Assembly (NCBI GenBank): GCA_900468535.1
Contig: UBTY01000050.1
Coordinates: 65,194 to 129,193, forward strand
Reading direction: 5' to 3'
Length of the DNA: 64,000 nucleotides
Origin: Hyphomicrobiales bacterium
Lineage (GTDB): Bacteria; Pseudomonadota; Alphaproteobacteria; Rhizobiales; Rhizobiaceae
A model generated the notes under the pieces. The model did no database searches. It saw only the letters and a list, made by a program, of their open reading frames with translations, and was not told the DNA's origin. Below are positions 42,265-49,928 of this stretch, in pieces. Every line of letters begins with the position of its first letter. Position 1 is the first letter of the stretch. The position numbers were made by a program, and so were the translations under genes.

Positions 42265-42567
42265 TCAGCGGTCAATAAAGTGATCGAAGGGATCGTTGAC
42301 CGGATACGAATAGGATCCGCGGTCAACGATGCCCTGACGATACATGCAACTCCTGAGAGCCGTGACGTAAAGCAGGCTGTTTTGCTGGGGTGATCCTTGC
42401 CACGCCGCCTCAGGCTCGCAGTGGCGATAGGCGCGATCAAAGCGCGCTTGTGTTTGCGGGTCTGAATCGACTCGCACCCCGCTATAGGTTTGCCATTGAG
42501 ATGGCGCCTCTGCCGCTGAAATGCAGACAAAGCTCGCCGCTAAAGCAAAAGCGACTGACAATCTCAT
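42265..42567 (-). CDS. Small secreted protein of unknown function
   Basis: A 100-residue exported protein with a signal peptide (MRLSVAFALAASFVCISAAEA, cleaved near residue 20). The mature 80 residues are polar and contain two cysteines, CEPEAAW and SCMYRQG, which could pair in the periplasm. Nothing in it is recognised. GGGAGGT precedes ATG 42567. The frame extends further upstream but that part lacks family-like composition. Confidence 0.65.
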   Translation of the reverse strand: MRLSVAFALAASFVCISAAEAPSQWQTYSGVRVDSDPQTQARFDRAYRHCEPEAAWQGSPQQNSLLYVTALRSCMYRQGIVDRGSYSYPVNDPFDHFIDR

Positions 42568-42685
42568 CGAAGACCTCCCGGCGCCCACAAATTGGGCCTC
42601 CGGAAGAAATGCGTTTCGCGCGTCAAACGTCAAGACGCGCGAACTGGTGCCCGCTGGCATGCGATAAGTCTTGCTAAAGGCAGAG

Positions 42686-43786
42686 TTACCAGACGAGGCC
42701 GCGTGCCGCGACATCCTCTACACGCGTGACGACGCCGTCACGGTGAAACACCATGGTATCGAAGAGGTTGGACACGACGCAGGTGTGGTTCGGAACGATC
42801 CGGATCTTGTCGCCGATGGCAGGGCGATCGCCAGAGCATTTCGACAGATCGATAACGCCGTGCTCTTCCGACAGGCCGGTGATAACCGCATCCTGATAGC
42901 CAACGACACTGCCGAAATCGGAAAAGCCGAGCAGATCCGAGGTCAGTGCCTTTGAGCCGGCGTCGATCACGGCGCGATCCGGTGTCGGCCGCGACACGAC
43001 TGTTGCCAGGACGTGCATGGCGCACTCATCAAAGCTGCAATGACCAGCCCGCACCATCGAGCGATCATTATAGATATAGGTGCCGGCGCGATGCTCGGTT
43101 GCTGCCGGCACAAGGTGCGCGTCGAACAGGCTCGGAGTTCCGCCATTGCTGACGATCGGGCAGGCGATGCCTTCATTTTCGAGGAGGGCCAGAGCCGAGC
43201 TCAGGAAGGACTGTACCTCTTGGGCAGCACCCGGCTTCGGATAGTTCAGAAGCCCGCCAAAAGAGAGGCCAGGCGCTCTATCGATACGTTTGGCAAGCGC
43301 GACTGCCTCCTGCGGCGTCTGGACGCCGCAACGTCCGCCGCCGGTGTCGCATTCGACCAGAACCACAAGCGGCTTGCGCGCACGGAACCAATCCGAAAGG
43401 CCATCAACGGTAATTGCGCTGTCGGCGACCACTTTCAGGCCACCGATGCGTTCATTCAGCGCTGCCAACTGCTCGAGCTTCTGCGGGCCGAGAATGTTGA
43501 ACGTGATCAGGATGTCATCGAAGCCGGCAGCGGCAAACACTTCCGCTTCGCTGATCTTCTGGCAGTTGATGCCCTTGGCGCCAGCAGCAACCTGCTGCGC
43601 AGCGAGTGCCGGAATTTTATGGGTCTTGATATGAGGACGAAACGCGATGCCGTGGCTGTCCATATAGGACTGCACCCGCGCAATGTTCGCCGCCAACCGA
43701 TCTTCATCGATGATCGGCCGGGGTGTCGACAACTCGCTCAACTTGTCACCGGGCTTTGCAACAACGGCAAACGGATTGTCACTCAT
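42686..43786 (-). CDS. D-serine dehydratase/D-threonine aldolase-like PLP enzyme
   Basis: A 366-residue fold-type III PLP enzyme (alanine-racemase-like N-terminal barrel). RPHIKTHK supplies the Schiff-base Lys. Then GGRCGVQT, SNGGTPSLF and the C-terminal metal site PNHTCVVSNLFD. The H-x-C pair is the one of eukaryotic-type D-serine dehydratase, whereas D-threonine aldolases have H-x-D, so release of ammonia from a D-amino acid is favoured over aldol cleavage. Beta-hydroxyaspartate aldolase-like activity is another option. Its ATG overlaps the stop of the M81 gene (TGATG), so the two are translated together. Confidence 0.85.
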   Translation of the reverse strand: MSDNPFAVVAKPGDKLSELSTPRPIIDEDRLAANIARVQSYMDSHGIAFRPHIKTHKIPALAAQQVAAGAKGINCQKISEAEVFAAAGFDDILITFNILGPQKLEQLAALNERIGGLKVVADSAITVDGLSDWFRARKPLVVLVECDTGGGRCGVQTPQEAVALAKRIDRAPGLSFGGLLNYPKPGAAQEVQSFLSSALALLENEGIACPIVSNGGTPSLFDAHLVPAATEHRAGTYIYNDRSMVRAGHCSFDECAMHVLATVVSRPTPDRAVIDAGSKALTSDLLGFSDFGSVVGYQDAVITGLSEEHGVIDLSKCSGDRPAIGDKIRIVPNHTCVVSNLFDTMVFHRDGVVTRVEDVAARGLVW

Positions 43787-45261
43787 CAAACTGCTCCCTG
43801 CCCCAACCCATGTGGGTCGGCTATCATCGGCCAAATATCCTTGCGAGCACGACGGTATGGCGTCTTCGCTGGATTGTTCGGATAGGGCGTTCCCGCCGCG
43901 CAGTAAATGATCTCAGCCGCAATCTTCGAGAAAGACGCAAAGAAGTGATTGGTCGATTTGATGACCAGAATCTTCTTCGAGGTTGGTTCGATTCCCATCA
44001 CCGAAAACAAGGTGGGATCGAAACTCTGCGCCCGAGTTGAATTCAGGATGATGTCGATGCCGTCGAGCACAATATGCGCAGAATCGCCGAAGGGCGCAAA
44101 GCTCTCGCCGAACCGCATTTCCGCGTTCGGAACGATCTTGACCACCTTCACGATACCATCGACGGGATTTCCCGTGCCCGGCGCTGACTTGGCGCCAAAG
44201 CGAAGCGGAATCTCGGCACCCTCGCCTGCCGCCATGCAGATCTGCACGGCCATTGGATCCCAGATCGTTCCGATCGCCGCGTCCGTCACACCGCGCGCCA
44301 GTAGTTCTTCCAGGAGAACGGTCGCGTCGCCGGCCGTGCCACCGCCGGGGTTGTCCCACATGTCTGCGATGACAACCGGCCAGGACGTCGCGGCGAGAGC
44401 CTCGCTGACCGCCTGCTCTTCGTCGATCTGCGGCATCATGAAGGTGCCGCGCTTTGCAAACAGCTCCATGCCCAGTTCGCGGGCGAGCGCGCTTCCCTTG
44501 GCGGCATTGTCATTCGTCACGACGAGGAGCTTTGTACCCATTTCCGCTACGTCACCGGCCATGAAGCCGTGAATGACGGATATCGACAAGATGTCGGCAT
44601 CCTCACGCTCGATCTGCATAAGCTTGTCGACGAAGGACCGCATCGGATCACGCGAGGTCGGGAAGACGTCGATCATCCGGCAGTCGAACACGGACATGAC
44701 GGGGTTAACCCGTCCCTCCAGCGTATCGACCGCGATGCGCCAGAGATCCTCCGCCCGGTCTACAAAATCCGTGTGCGGGAATTCCTTGAAGTAGACGAAC
44801 ACATCTGCAGCCGCGAAGCGTTTGGCGGTCAGATGGCTGTGCGGGTCCAGTTCGGCGAAGATGCGTATGTCGGGACCGACAATCTCACGTACGCGCGATA
44901 GAAGATCGCCTTCGGTATCTTCGTAGCCGGCCGCAACCATGGCGCCGTGAAGGCCGAGGACAACTGCATCGACGGGCATTGCCGCCTTCAGCTGCTCCAG
45001 CACCTCATCGCGAAGACCTTCATAGGTTGCACGGCTGACGAGGCCCGCAGGATCCGCCCATGCAGCCGTCCCCTCGATGAGTTCCCATCCCTTTTCCGCG
45101 CATACACGCCGACCGACCGTAATCGGAGCCGAACACAAGGTCGGTGTTTCCGGGTGCTGTCCAGGAGGTGCATAGAGCGAGGCCTCAAAGGCGCGTCGGT
45201 CGATGCAGATGGGCGAGAAGGTGTTGGTTTCGGTGGCGAGCGCTGCCGTGAATATCCGCAA
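43786..45261 (-). CDS. M81 family metalloprotein (MlrC-like), copy 1
   Basis: A 491-residue M81/MlrC-family protein. Putative metal ligands are seen in ATETNTFSP (Glu), LGLHGAMVA (His), ELDPHSHLT (Asp and His) and FPHTDFVDRA (His); the C-terminal domain carries ADMWDNPGGGTAGD. MlrC cleaves linearised microcystin, but most family members have no known substrate and may act on other amide bonds. The stop overlaps the start of the PLP-enzyme gene by one base. The upstream NTF2-like gene ends 21 bases before its start, so the three form one operon. Confidence 0.88.
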   Translation of the reverse strand: MRIFTAALATETNTFSPICIDRRAFEASLYAPPGQHPETPTLCSAPITVGRRVCAEKGWELIEGTAAWADPAGLVSRATYEGLRDEVLEQLKAAMPVDAVVLGLHGAMVAAGYEDTEGDLLSRVREIVGPDIRIFAELDPHSHLTAKRFAAADVFVYFKEFPHTDFVDRAEDLWRIAVDTLEGRVNPVMSVFDCRMIDVFPTSRDPMRSFVDKLMQIEREDADILSISVIHGFMAGDVAEMGTKLLVVTNDNAAKGSALARELGMELFAKRGTFMMPQIDEEQAVSEALAATSWPVVIADMWDNPGGGTAGDATVLLEELLARGVTDAAIGTIWDPMAVQICMAAGEGAEIPLRFGAKSAPGTGNPVDGIVKVVKIVPNAEMRFGESFAPFGDSAHIVLDGIDIILNSTRAQSFDPTLFSVMGIEPTSKKILVIKSTNHFFASFSKIAAEIIYCAAGTPYPNNPAKTPYRRARKDIWPMIADPHGLGQGAV

Positions 45262-45282
45262 GGTTTCGGCCTTTAGGTTAGA

Positions 45283-45768
45283 TTAGCCCATCGGGTTCGG
45301 CAGATAGCCGGTAAAGCCGGAAATCTTCCAGCGACCCTCGTGCAGACGGCAGTAATAAAGTGTCTGCCACTGCATGACATCGCGCGTACCATCCGCCTTG
45401 GCGATGCCGCCATCAAACTTCTTGCGCACGAGCGCCATGTCGCCGGAAATCTCGATGTCTTCCAATGTGGTCGTGGTGAAGATCGCCGTGCGAGTGTCTT
45501 CGGCGAAGCTCTCCTTCGCGAATTCCTTGGCCTGGCGCACCCATTCGTCGCGGTAGGCGGCAAGCGTCGGAAACGCCAGTCGCCAATCATCGGGGCTGAC
45601 CTTCTTGCGTCCGTCGATACCGATGAAACCCTCTTCCACGAAGTCATGCTCCACCATTGACCAATCAGCGGCCAGGAAGGCGTCGATATCGCGGTGGACG
45701 AGCATCTCCCAGATTGAATGACGGGCAACATCAGAAGCCGGGAAAGGATTCTTAAAAGGATCGCGCAT
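45283..45768 (-). CDS. NTF2/SnoaL-like protein
   Basis: A 161-residue single-domain protein that resembles the SnoaL/NTF2-like cone fold: MLVHRDIDAFLAADWSMVEHDF at the start, TTTTLEDIEISGDMALVRKKFDG, and a C-terminal YCRLHEGRWKISGFTGYLPNP, which is the typical last strand. These small proteins act as isomerases, dehydratases or binders. ATG 45768 is favoured because AGGGA lies just upstream. It is the first gene of the minus-strand arm, divergent from ridA. The fold call is by pattern only. Confidence 0.75.
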   Translation of the reverse strand: MRDPFKNPFPASDVARHSIWEMLVHRDIDAFLAADWSMVEHDFVEEGFIGIDGRKKVSPDDWRLAFPTLAAYRDEWVRQAKEFAKESFAEDTRTAIFTTTTLEDIEISGDMALVRKKFDGGIAKADGTRDVMQWQTLYYCRLHEGRWKISGFTGYLPNPMG

Positions 45769-45878
45769 TGGGTTCCCTATTGAAATTCTTTTCATGAATG
45801 TTGTTTTTCGCTGGTCAAATTCCGCTTTATATGGTCATTTGTCAACGCATCACGAAAATAATTTGCAAGGATCGGTCT
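45769..45878. promoter_or_regulatory. Divergent promoter region of the amino-acid/amino-sugar cluster
   Basis: The 110 bases between the NTF2-like gene and the RidA-family gene are AT-rich and must carry both promoters. I see no strong symmetric operator, but the RpiR-type regulator encoded two genes away is the natural candidate to bind here. Confidence 0.5.
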
Positions 45879-46268
45879 ATGTCCATCACTCGCTATGGCA
45901 CGGTTCAAAAAGGCGCGGGCGGCAAGCCGCTACCCTTCGCGCGGGCTGTCGAAGCTGACGGCTGGCTTTATGTTTCCGGTCAGGTTGCCATGGAAAATGG
46001 CGAGATTATCGACGGCAACATCGTCGCCCAGACTCATAAGACAATTCAGAACGTGCTCGCCATTCTTGAAGAGGCCGGATACGGCGTCGAGCACGTGGTG
46101 CGTTGCGGCGTGTGGCTTGATGATCCGCGCGATTTCTGGACCTTCAACAGCATCTACCAGCAATACTTCGGCGAACATCCGCCCGCGCGTGCCTGCGTTC
46201 AGTCGTCTATGATGGTCGATTGCAAGGTTGAAATCGACTGTGTTGCCTATAAGGCAAAGGACAAGTAG
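45879..46268 (+). CDS. RidA family protein (YjgF/UK114)
   Basis: A 129-residue RidA-superfamily protein: RAVEADGWLYVSGQVAM, QTHKTIQNVLAILEEAGYGVEHVVRCGVWLDD, FNSIYQQYFGEHPPARACVQSSMMVDCKVEIDCVAY. The PPAR.C motif region holds the Arg typical of imine/enamine deaminases. RidA hydrolyses reactive imines such as 2-aminoacrylate released by PLP dehydratases. A D-serine-dehydratase-like enzyme is encoded in the divergent arm, which fits. AAGGA precedes ATG 45879. Confidence 0.9.
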   Translation: MSITRYGTVQKGAGGKPLPFARAVEADGWLYVSGQVAMENGEIIDGNIVAQTHKTIQNVLAILEEAGYGVEHVVRCGVWLDDPRDFWTFNSIYQQYFGEHPPARACVQSSMMVDCKVEIDCVAYKAKDK

Positions 46269-46293
46269 CGCGAACGATCAGGGGGAGCCGGGC

Positions 46294-47157
46294 ATGGATA
46301 TTTTCTCGACATTGCAGGAAGAGAAGGCCCGGCTTTCGCCATCGGAGAACCGCATCGCGGATATTCTCCTCAATGATTTCGAGTTCGCGGTAAACGCCTC
46401 TATCATCGAGCTCGCGGAAAGGGCGGACGTTTCTCCGCCAACGGTAACCCGTTTCTGCCGCCGCGTCGGTTGCGAGAGCTTCTCGGACTTCAAGGTCCAG
46501 CTCGCCCGCACAGCCTATGTCGGCATGCGCTACCTTCGCCCGGAGCCGAAAAGCAGCAATCCCGCCGATGTTGCCCAGGACATTATTACCAAGGCGCAGA
46601 ACGCGCTTTTCCTTCTGCACCGTTCACTGGACCTGGCAGCTGTCGAAACAGCGGCCGAACACCTCGCCAAGGCCGACATGATCTACGCCTTCGGTTCCGG
46701 CGGGAACTCCTCGATGATCGCGAGCGAACTGCAGAACCGGCTGTTTCGCTTCGGCCTTCGCGTGACCGCCAGCTCCGACCACGGCATGCAGCTCATGCTG
46801 GCCGCGGCCGCAAAGCCCAGCGACGTCATGATCGGCTCGTCATTTTCCGGGCGCAACGCCGAGCTCGTCCGCTCATTTACGCTTGCACGGGAAGGCAAAG
46901 TCACGACGATCGCGTTGACCCAGGCCGACAGTCCGGTGGCTCAGGTGGCCGATATCGTTGTCCCGATCGACCTCGCCGAGGGCAACAACATCTTTCGCCC
47001 GACGTCCACGCGCATTGCCTATCTTGCCGCCGTCGACATTCTCGCCAGCCTGGTGGCCTACAATATACAGCCGCAAGCGGCCGTGACCCTTCGTAAAATC
47101 AAGCAACAACTCGTCGCTCACCGCGATGGCGACGATCGCCAGCTCCTCGGTGACTGA
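46294..47157 (+). CDS. RpiR family regulator with SIS domain
   Basis: A 287-residue regulator. Residues about 1-80 are the RpiR helix-turn-helix: LSPSENRIADILLNDFEF, SIIELAERADVSPPTVTRFCRRVGCESFSDFK. The rest is a SIS sugar-phosphate-binding domain with YAFGSGGNSSMIASELQNRLFRFG and SSFSGRNAELVRSF. Family members respond to phosphosugars, often of amino sugars. GGGGAG precedes the ATG. It is the second gene of the right arm, and its ligand should be an intermediate of this pathway. Confidence 0.9.
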   Translation: MDIFSTLQEEKARLSPSENRIADILLNDFEFAVNASIIELAERADVSPPTVTRFCRRVGCESFSDFKVQLARTAYVGMRYLRPEPKSSNPADVAQDIITKAQNALFLLHRSLDLAAVETAAEHLAKADMIYAFGSGGNSSMIASELQNRLFRFGLRVTASSDHGMQLMLAAAAKPSDVMIGSSFSGRNAELVRSFTLAREGKVTTIALTQADSPVAQVADIVVPIDLAEGNNIFRPTSTRIAYLAAVDILASLVAYNIQPQAAVTLRKIKQQLVAHRDGDDRQLLGD

Positions 47158-47189
47158 GCGTCTCATGCCAATGAAAGGATGATGTAGAA

Positions 47190-47966
47190 ATGACAAAAAC
47201 GGTAGCGATCGTCACCGGCGCTGCGGGCGATATCGGACGGGCCATTGCCAGCCGGCTTGCCGACGACCATGACATCATCCTCCTGGTCGATATCGACATC
47301 GCTGCTGCGGAAAAGGCGGCCGCCACACTCGGATCATCCGAGCGTTTCGTTGCAGTTACCTGTGATGTGACGAGCGTCGAGGGGACCGCCGCAATGGCAA
47401 AGCGGGCCGCAGCGCTCGGCACGGTCAAGACACTGGTCAACAATGCCGGCGCGGCGCGCGCTGTCAGCCTGCAGGCGACGACGGCGGAGGATTGGCGTGC
47501 CGACAACGCATTGAACCTCGAGGCTCCGTTCCTTTGCTTCAGCGCGGTTGCCGACCTCCTGAAGGCGTCCAAGGGCTCGGTAGTCAACATCGCCTCGGTC
47601 AATGGCATGAGCGTCTTCGGACATCCCGCCTACAGCGCCGCCAAGGCAGGCCTGCTTCACCTGACAAAGCTGGTGGCAGTGGAATACGGCAAGTTCGGCA
47701 TTCGCTCGAATGCCGTTGCACCCGGGACGGTCAGAACGCAGGCCTGGGAAGCGCGTGCTGCCGCCAACCCGAATGTCTTCGAGGAAGCCCGCCGCTGGTA
47801 TCCGCTGCAGCGTGTCGTCGACCCGAAGGATGTCGCCAATGCCGTTGCCTTCCTTGCCGGCCCGCAGGCTGCGGCGATCACCGGTGTTTGCCTGCCGGTC
47901 GATTGTGGCCTAACCGCAGGCCAGGCGGAACTTGCCCGGACCTTCTCGCAATCGGCAGACTACTGA
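47190..47966 (+). CDS. SDR family oxidoreductase
   Basis: A 258-residue classical short-chain dehydrogenase. The nucleotide site is IVTGAAGDIGRAIA with Asp after beta-2 (LLVDIDIAA), favouring NAD(H). The catalytic Ser-Tyr-Lys are in NIASVNGMS and HPAYSAAKAG, and the end has ITGVCLPVDCG. It oxidises or reduces an alcohol in the cytoplasm, probably a hydroxy acid or sugar in the pathway. It lies between the RpiR gene and the hexosaminidase gene. Confidence 0.9.
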   Translation: MTKTVAIVTGAAGDIGRAIASRLADDHDIILLVDIDIAAAEKAAATLGSSERFVAVTCDVTSVEGTAAMAKRAAALGTVKTLVNNAGAARAVSLQATTAEDWRADNALNLEAPFLCFSAVADLLKASKGSVVNIASVNGMSVFGHPAYSAAKAGLLHLTKLVAVEYGKFGIRSNAVAPGTVRTQAWEARAAANPNVFEEARRWYPLQRVVDPKDVANAVAFLAGPQAAAITGVCLPVDCGLTAGQAELARTFSQSADY

Positions 47967-47998
47967 TACTCCATAATAAGAATAAGAGAGGAACGGAT

Positions 47999-49918
47999 AT
48001 GGGAACGGCTCCCTACCGCCTGGAAAGCACGTGGCAACCTGATGGCGGCCCGAACGGTCGGTTCACCTTCACGCTTTTCAATCTGTCGGATCAACAGCTT
48101 TCCAACTTCAAGCTCGTCTATACTTCGCTGACGCGTGTCATCGATCCGAAGGCCTGCGAGAACGCGACATTCCTGCGTCGCAACGCGAACTTCCACGAAT
48201 TCGCACCGCCTTCGGGCCTGTCGCTGGATGCAGGTCAGAGCTGGACCTTTACCGTCAGCGGACTGCATCGGCCGGCCCGCCATTGCACCGATGGTGCAAA
48301 ATCGGCGTACATCACGCTCGCGGACGGTAGCCATGTCGATGTGGCGGTTTCCGAGCTTCTGCTGGAGGGACGCGTCAACGAGCCGCCGCCCGTGCTGCTG
48401 CCGAAAGGCGAACTGGACCTGCCTTTCGCCCTGCAGCCTTGGCCGGCTGAAATCGACGTCACGGCTGGCGAAGGCTTCCCGGTCGTTCTTTATCCCGCTG
48501 ATGGCTCCTCCGTTGACGATATCCGTGCCGTATCGACCGCCCTGGCACTTTTTCATCGGCTCTTCGATAGCAGCCATGCGCCGTTCAATCTGGCGCCTTC
48601 CCCGCAGGGACGGGCACTGCGCTTCGTCACCGACACCGGGCTGGCGAAAGAAGCCTACCGGCTGGAATTCACGACGAATGCCATCACGATCCACTATAGT
48701 GACAGCGCCGGCCGACAGTATGCGCTGACATCACTTGCGCAGCTGCTGCAAGGCGCACGCGGCACACCGGAAACATTCCGCTTCCCTGAAACCGGCACCA
48801 TCGCCGACCAGCCACGCTACAGCTGGCGCGGTTGCCATCTGGACGTCTCGCGGCAGTTCTACCCAAGCGATGACATCAAACGTCTGATCGACATTCTCGC
48901 CTGGTTCAAACTGAACATCTTCCATTGGCATTTGACCGATGACGAAGCATGGCGCCTGGAAATCAAGGCGTATCCGGAACTGACGACAACGGGCGTCCTT
49001 CGCGGCCCTGACGAGCCTTTGCTTCCGCAACTCGGCAATGGCGCGCAACCGGTCGGCGGCTTCTACTCGCAGGATGACGTCCGCGACATCGTCTTGCATG
49101 CCACGTCCCTGAGCGTCGAGGTCATTCCGGAGATCGATATTCCGGGCCACAGCACCGCCACTCTCACTGCCCTTCCGGATTTGACCGACGGGCAGGAAGC
49201 GCCGGACAGCTATCACTCGGTCCAGGGCTATCCGAACAATGCCCTCAACCCCGCAGTGCCCCTCACCTATGAGTTCCTTGAAAAAGTGCTCGACGAAATG
49301 GTCGAGCTCTTCCCCTCTTCCTATCTCCACATCGGCGGGGACGAAGTGGCGAACGGCTCATGGCTTGCCTCGCCGCTCGCTAAGAAGCTGATGGAGCAGG
49401 AGGGGATTTCCGGCACCTTCGCACTGCAGTCATATTTCCTCAAGCGTATCAAGGACATGTTGACGGCTCGGGGCCGCAAGCTGGCTGGCTGGAACGAAGT
49501 CGCCCACGGTGGCGGCGTTGCGGCCGAAGGCACACTGCTGATGGCCTGGGAAAACCCTCAGGTGGGGATTGATCTGGCTCGTCAGGGCTACGAGGTGGTG
49601 ATGACCCCCGGGCAGGCCTACTATCTGGACATGGTCCAGGCGGAAGCCTTCCAGGAACCGGGGGCCAGCTGGGCTGGAACAGTTCCGCCGGCGCATACCT
49701 ACGCCTACGAGGCAGAGGGTGACTTCCCGGAGGACCTCAAGGACAGGATGAAGGGTGTGCAGGCATGCATCTGGTCCGAGCACTACCTGTCACGAGCCTA
49801 TTTCAACCGTCTGGTATTCCCGCGCCTTCCGGCAATTGCCGAGGCGGCCTGGACGCCGAAAGCCAAAAAGAACTGGCAGCGCTTTGCCGCCATCGTTCCC
49901 CTGAGCCCCAAACTCTAG
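47999..49918 (+). CDS. Family GH20 beta-N-acetylhexosaminidase
   Basis: A 639-residue glycosidase. An N-terminal beta-sandwich (about 1-125) resembles the CHB_HEX region, then the GH20b domain, then the catalytic barrel: RYSWRGCHLDVSRQFY, KLNIFHWHLTDDEAWRLEIKAYPELT, EIDIPGHSTA, and HIGGDE with the catalytic pair Asp448-Glu449. It removes terminal GlcNAc or GalNAc from oligosaccharides by substrate-assisted catalysis. No signal peptide is seen, so it should be cytoplasmic and act on imported disaccharides. GAGGA precedes ATG 47999. Confidence 0.92.
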   Translation: MGTAPYRLESTWQPDGGPNGRFTFTLFNLSDQQLSNFKLVYTSLTRVIDPKACENATFLRRNANFHEFAPPSGLSLDAGQSWTFTVSGLHRPARHCTDGAKSAYITLADGSHVDVAVSELLLEGRVNEPPPVLLPKGELDLPFALQPWPAEIDVTAGEGFPVVLYPADGSSVDDIRAVSTALALFHRLFDSSHAPFNLAPSPQGRALRFVTDTGLAKEAYRLEFTTNAITIHYSDSAGRQYALTSLAQLLQGARGTPETFRFPETGTIADQPRYSWRGCHLDVSRQFYPSDDIKRLIDILAWFKLNIFHWHLTDDEAWRLEIKAYPELTTTGVLRGPDEPLLPQLGNGAQPVGGFYSQDDVRDIVLHATSLSVEVIPEIDIPGHSTATLTALPDLTDGQEAPDSYHSVQGYPNNALNPAVPLTYEFLEKVLDEMVELFPSSYLHIGGDEVANGSWLASPLAKKLMEQEGISGTFALQSYFLKRIKDMLTARGRKLAGWNEVAHGGGVAAEGTLLMAWENPQVGIDLARQGYEVVMTPGQAYYLDMVQAEAFQEPGASWAGTVPPAHTYAYEAEGDFPEDLKDRMKGVQACIWSEHYLSRAYFNRLVFPRLPAIAEAAWTPKAKKNWQRFAAIVPLSPKL

Positions 49919-49928
49919 GAGAGTTTCC

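Noticed and set aside
47492..47998. N-terminal extension of the GH20 gene to 47492
   Set aside because: The extension overlaps the SDR gene and is Arg/Cys-rich; ATG 47999 has a proper ribosome site.
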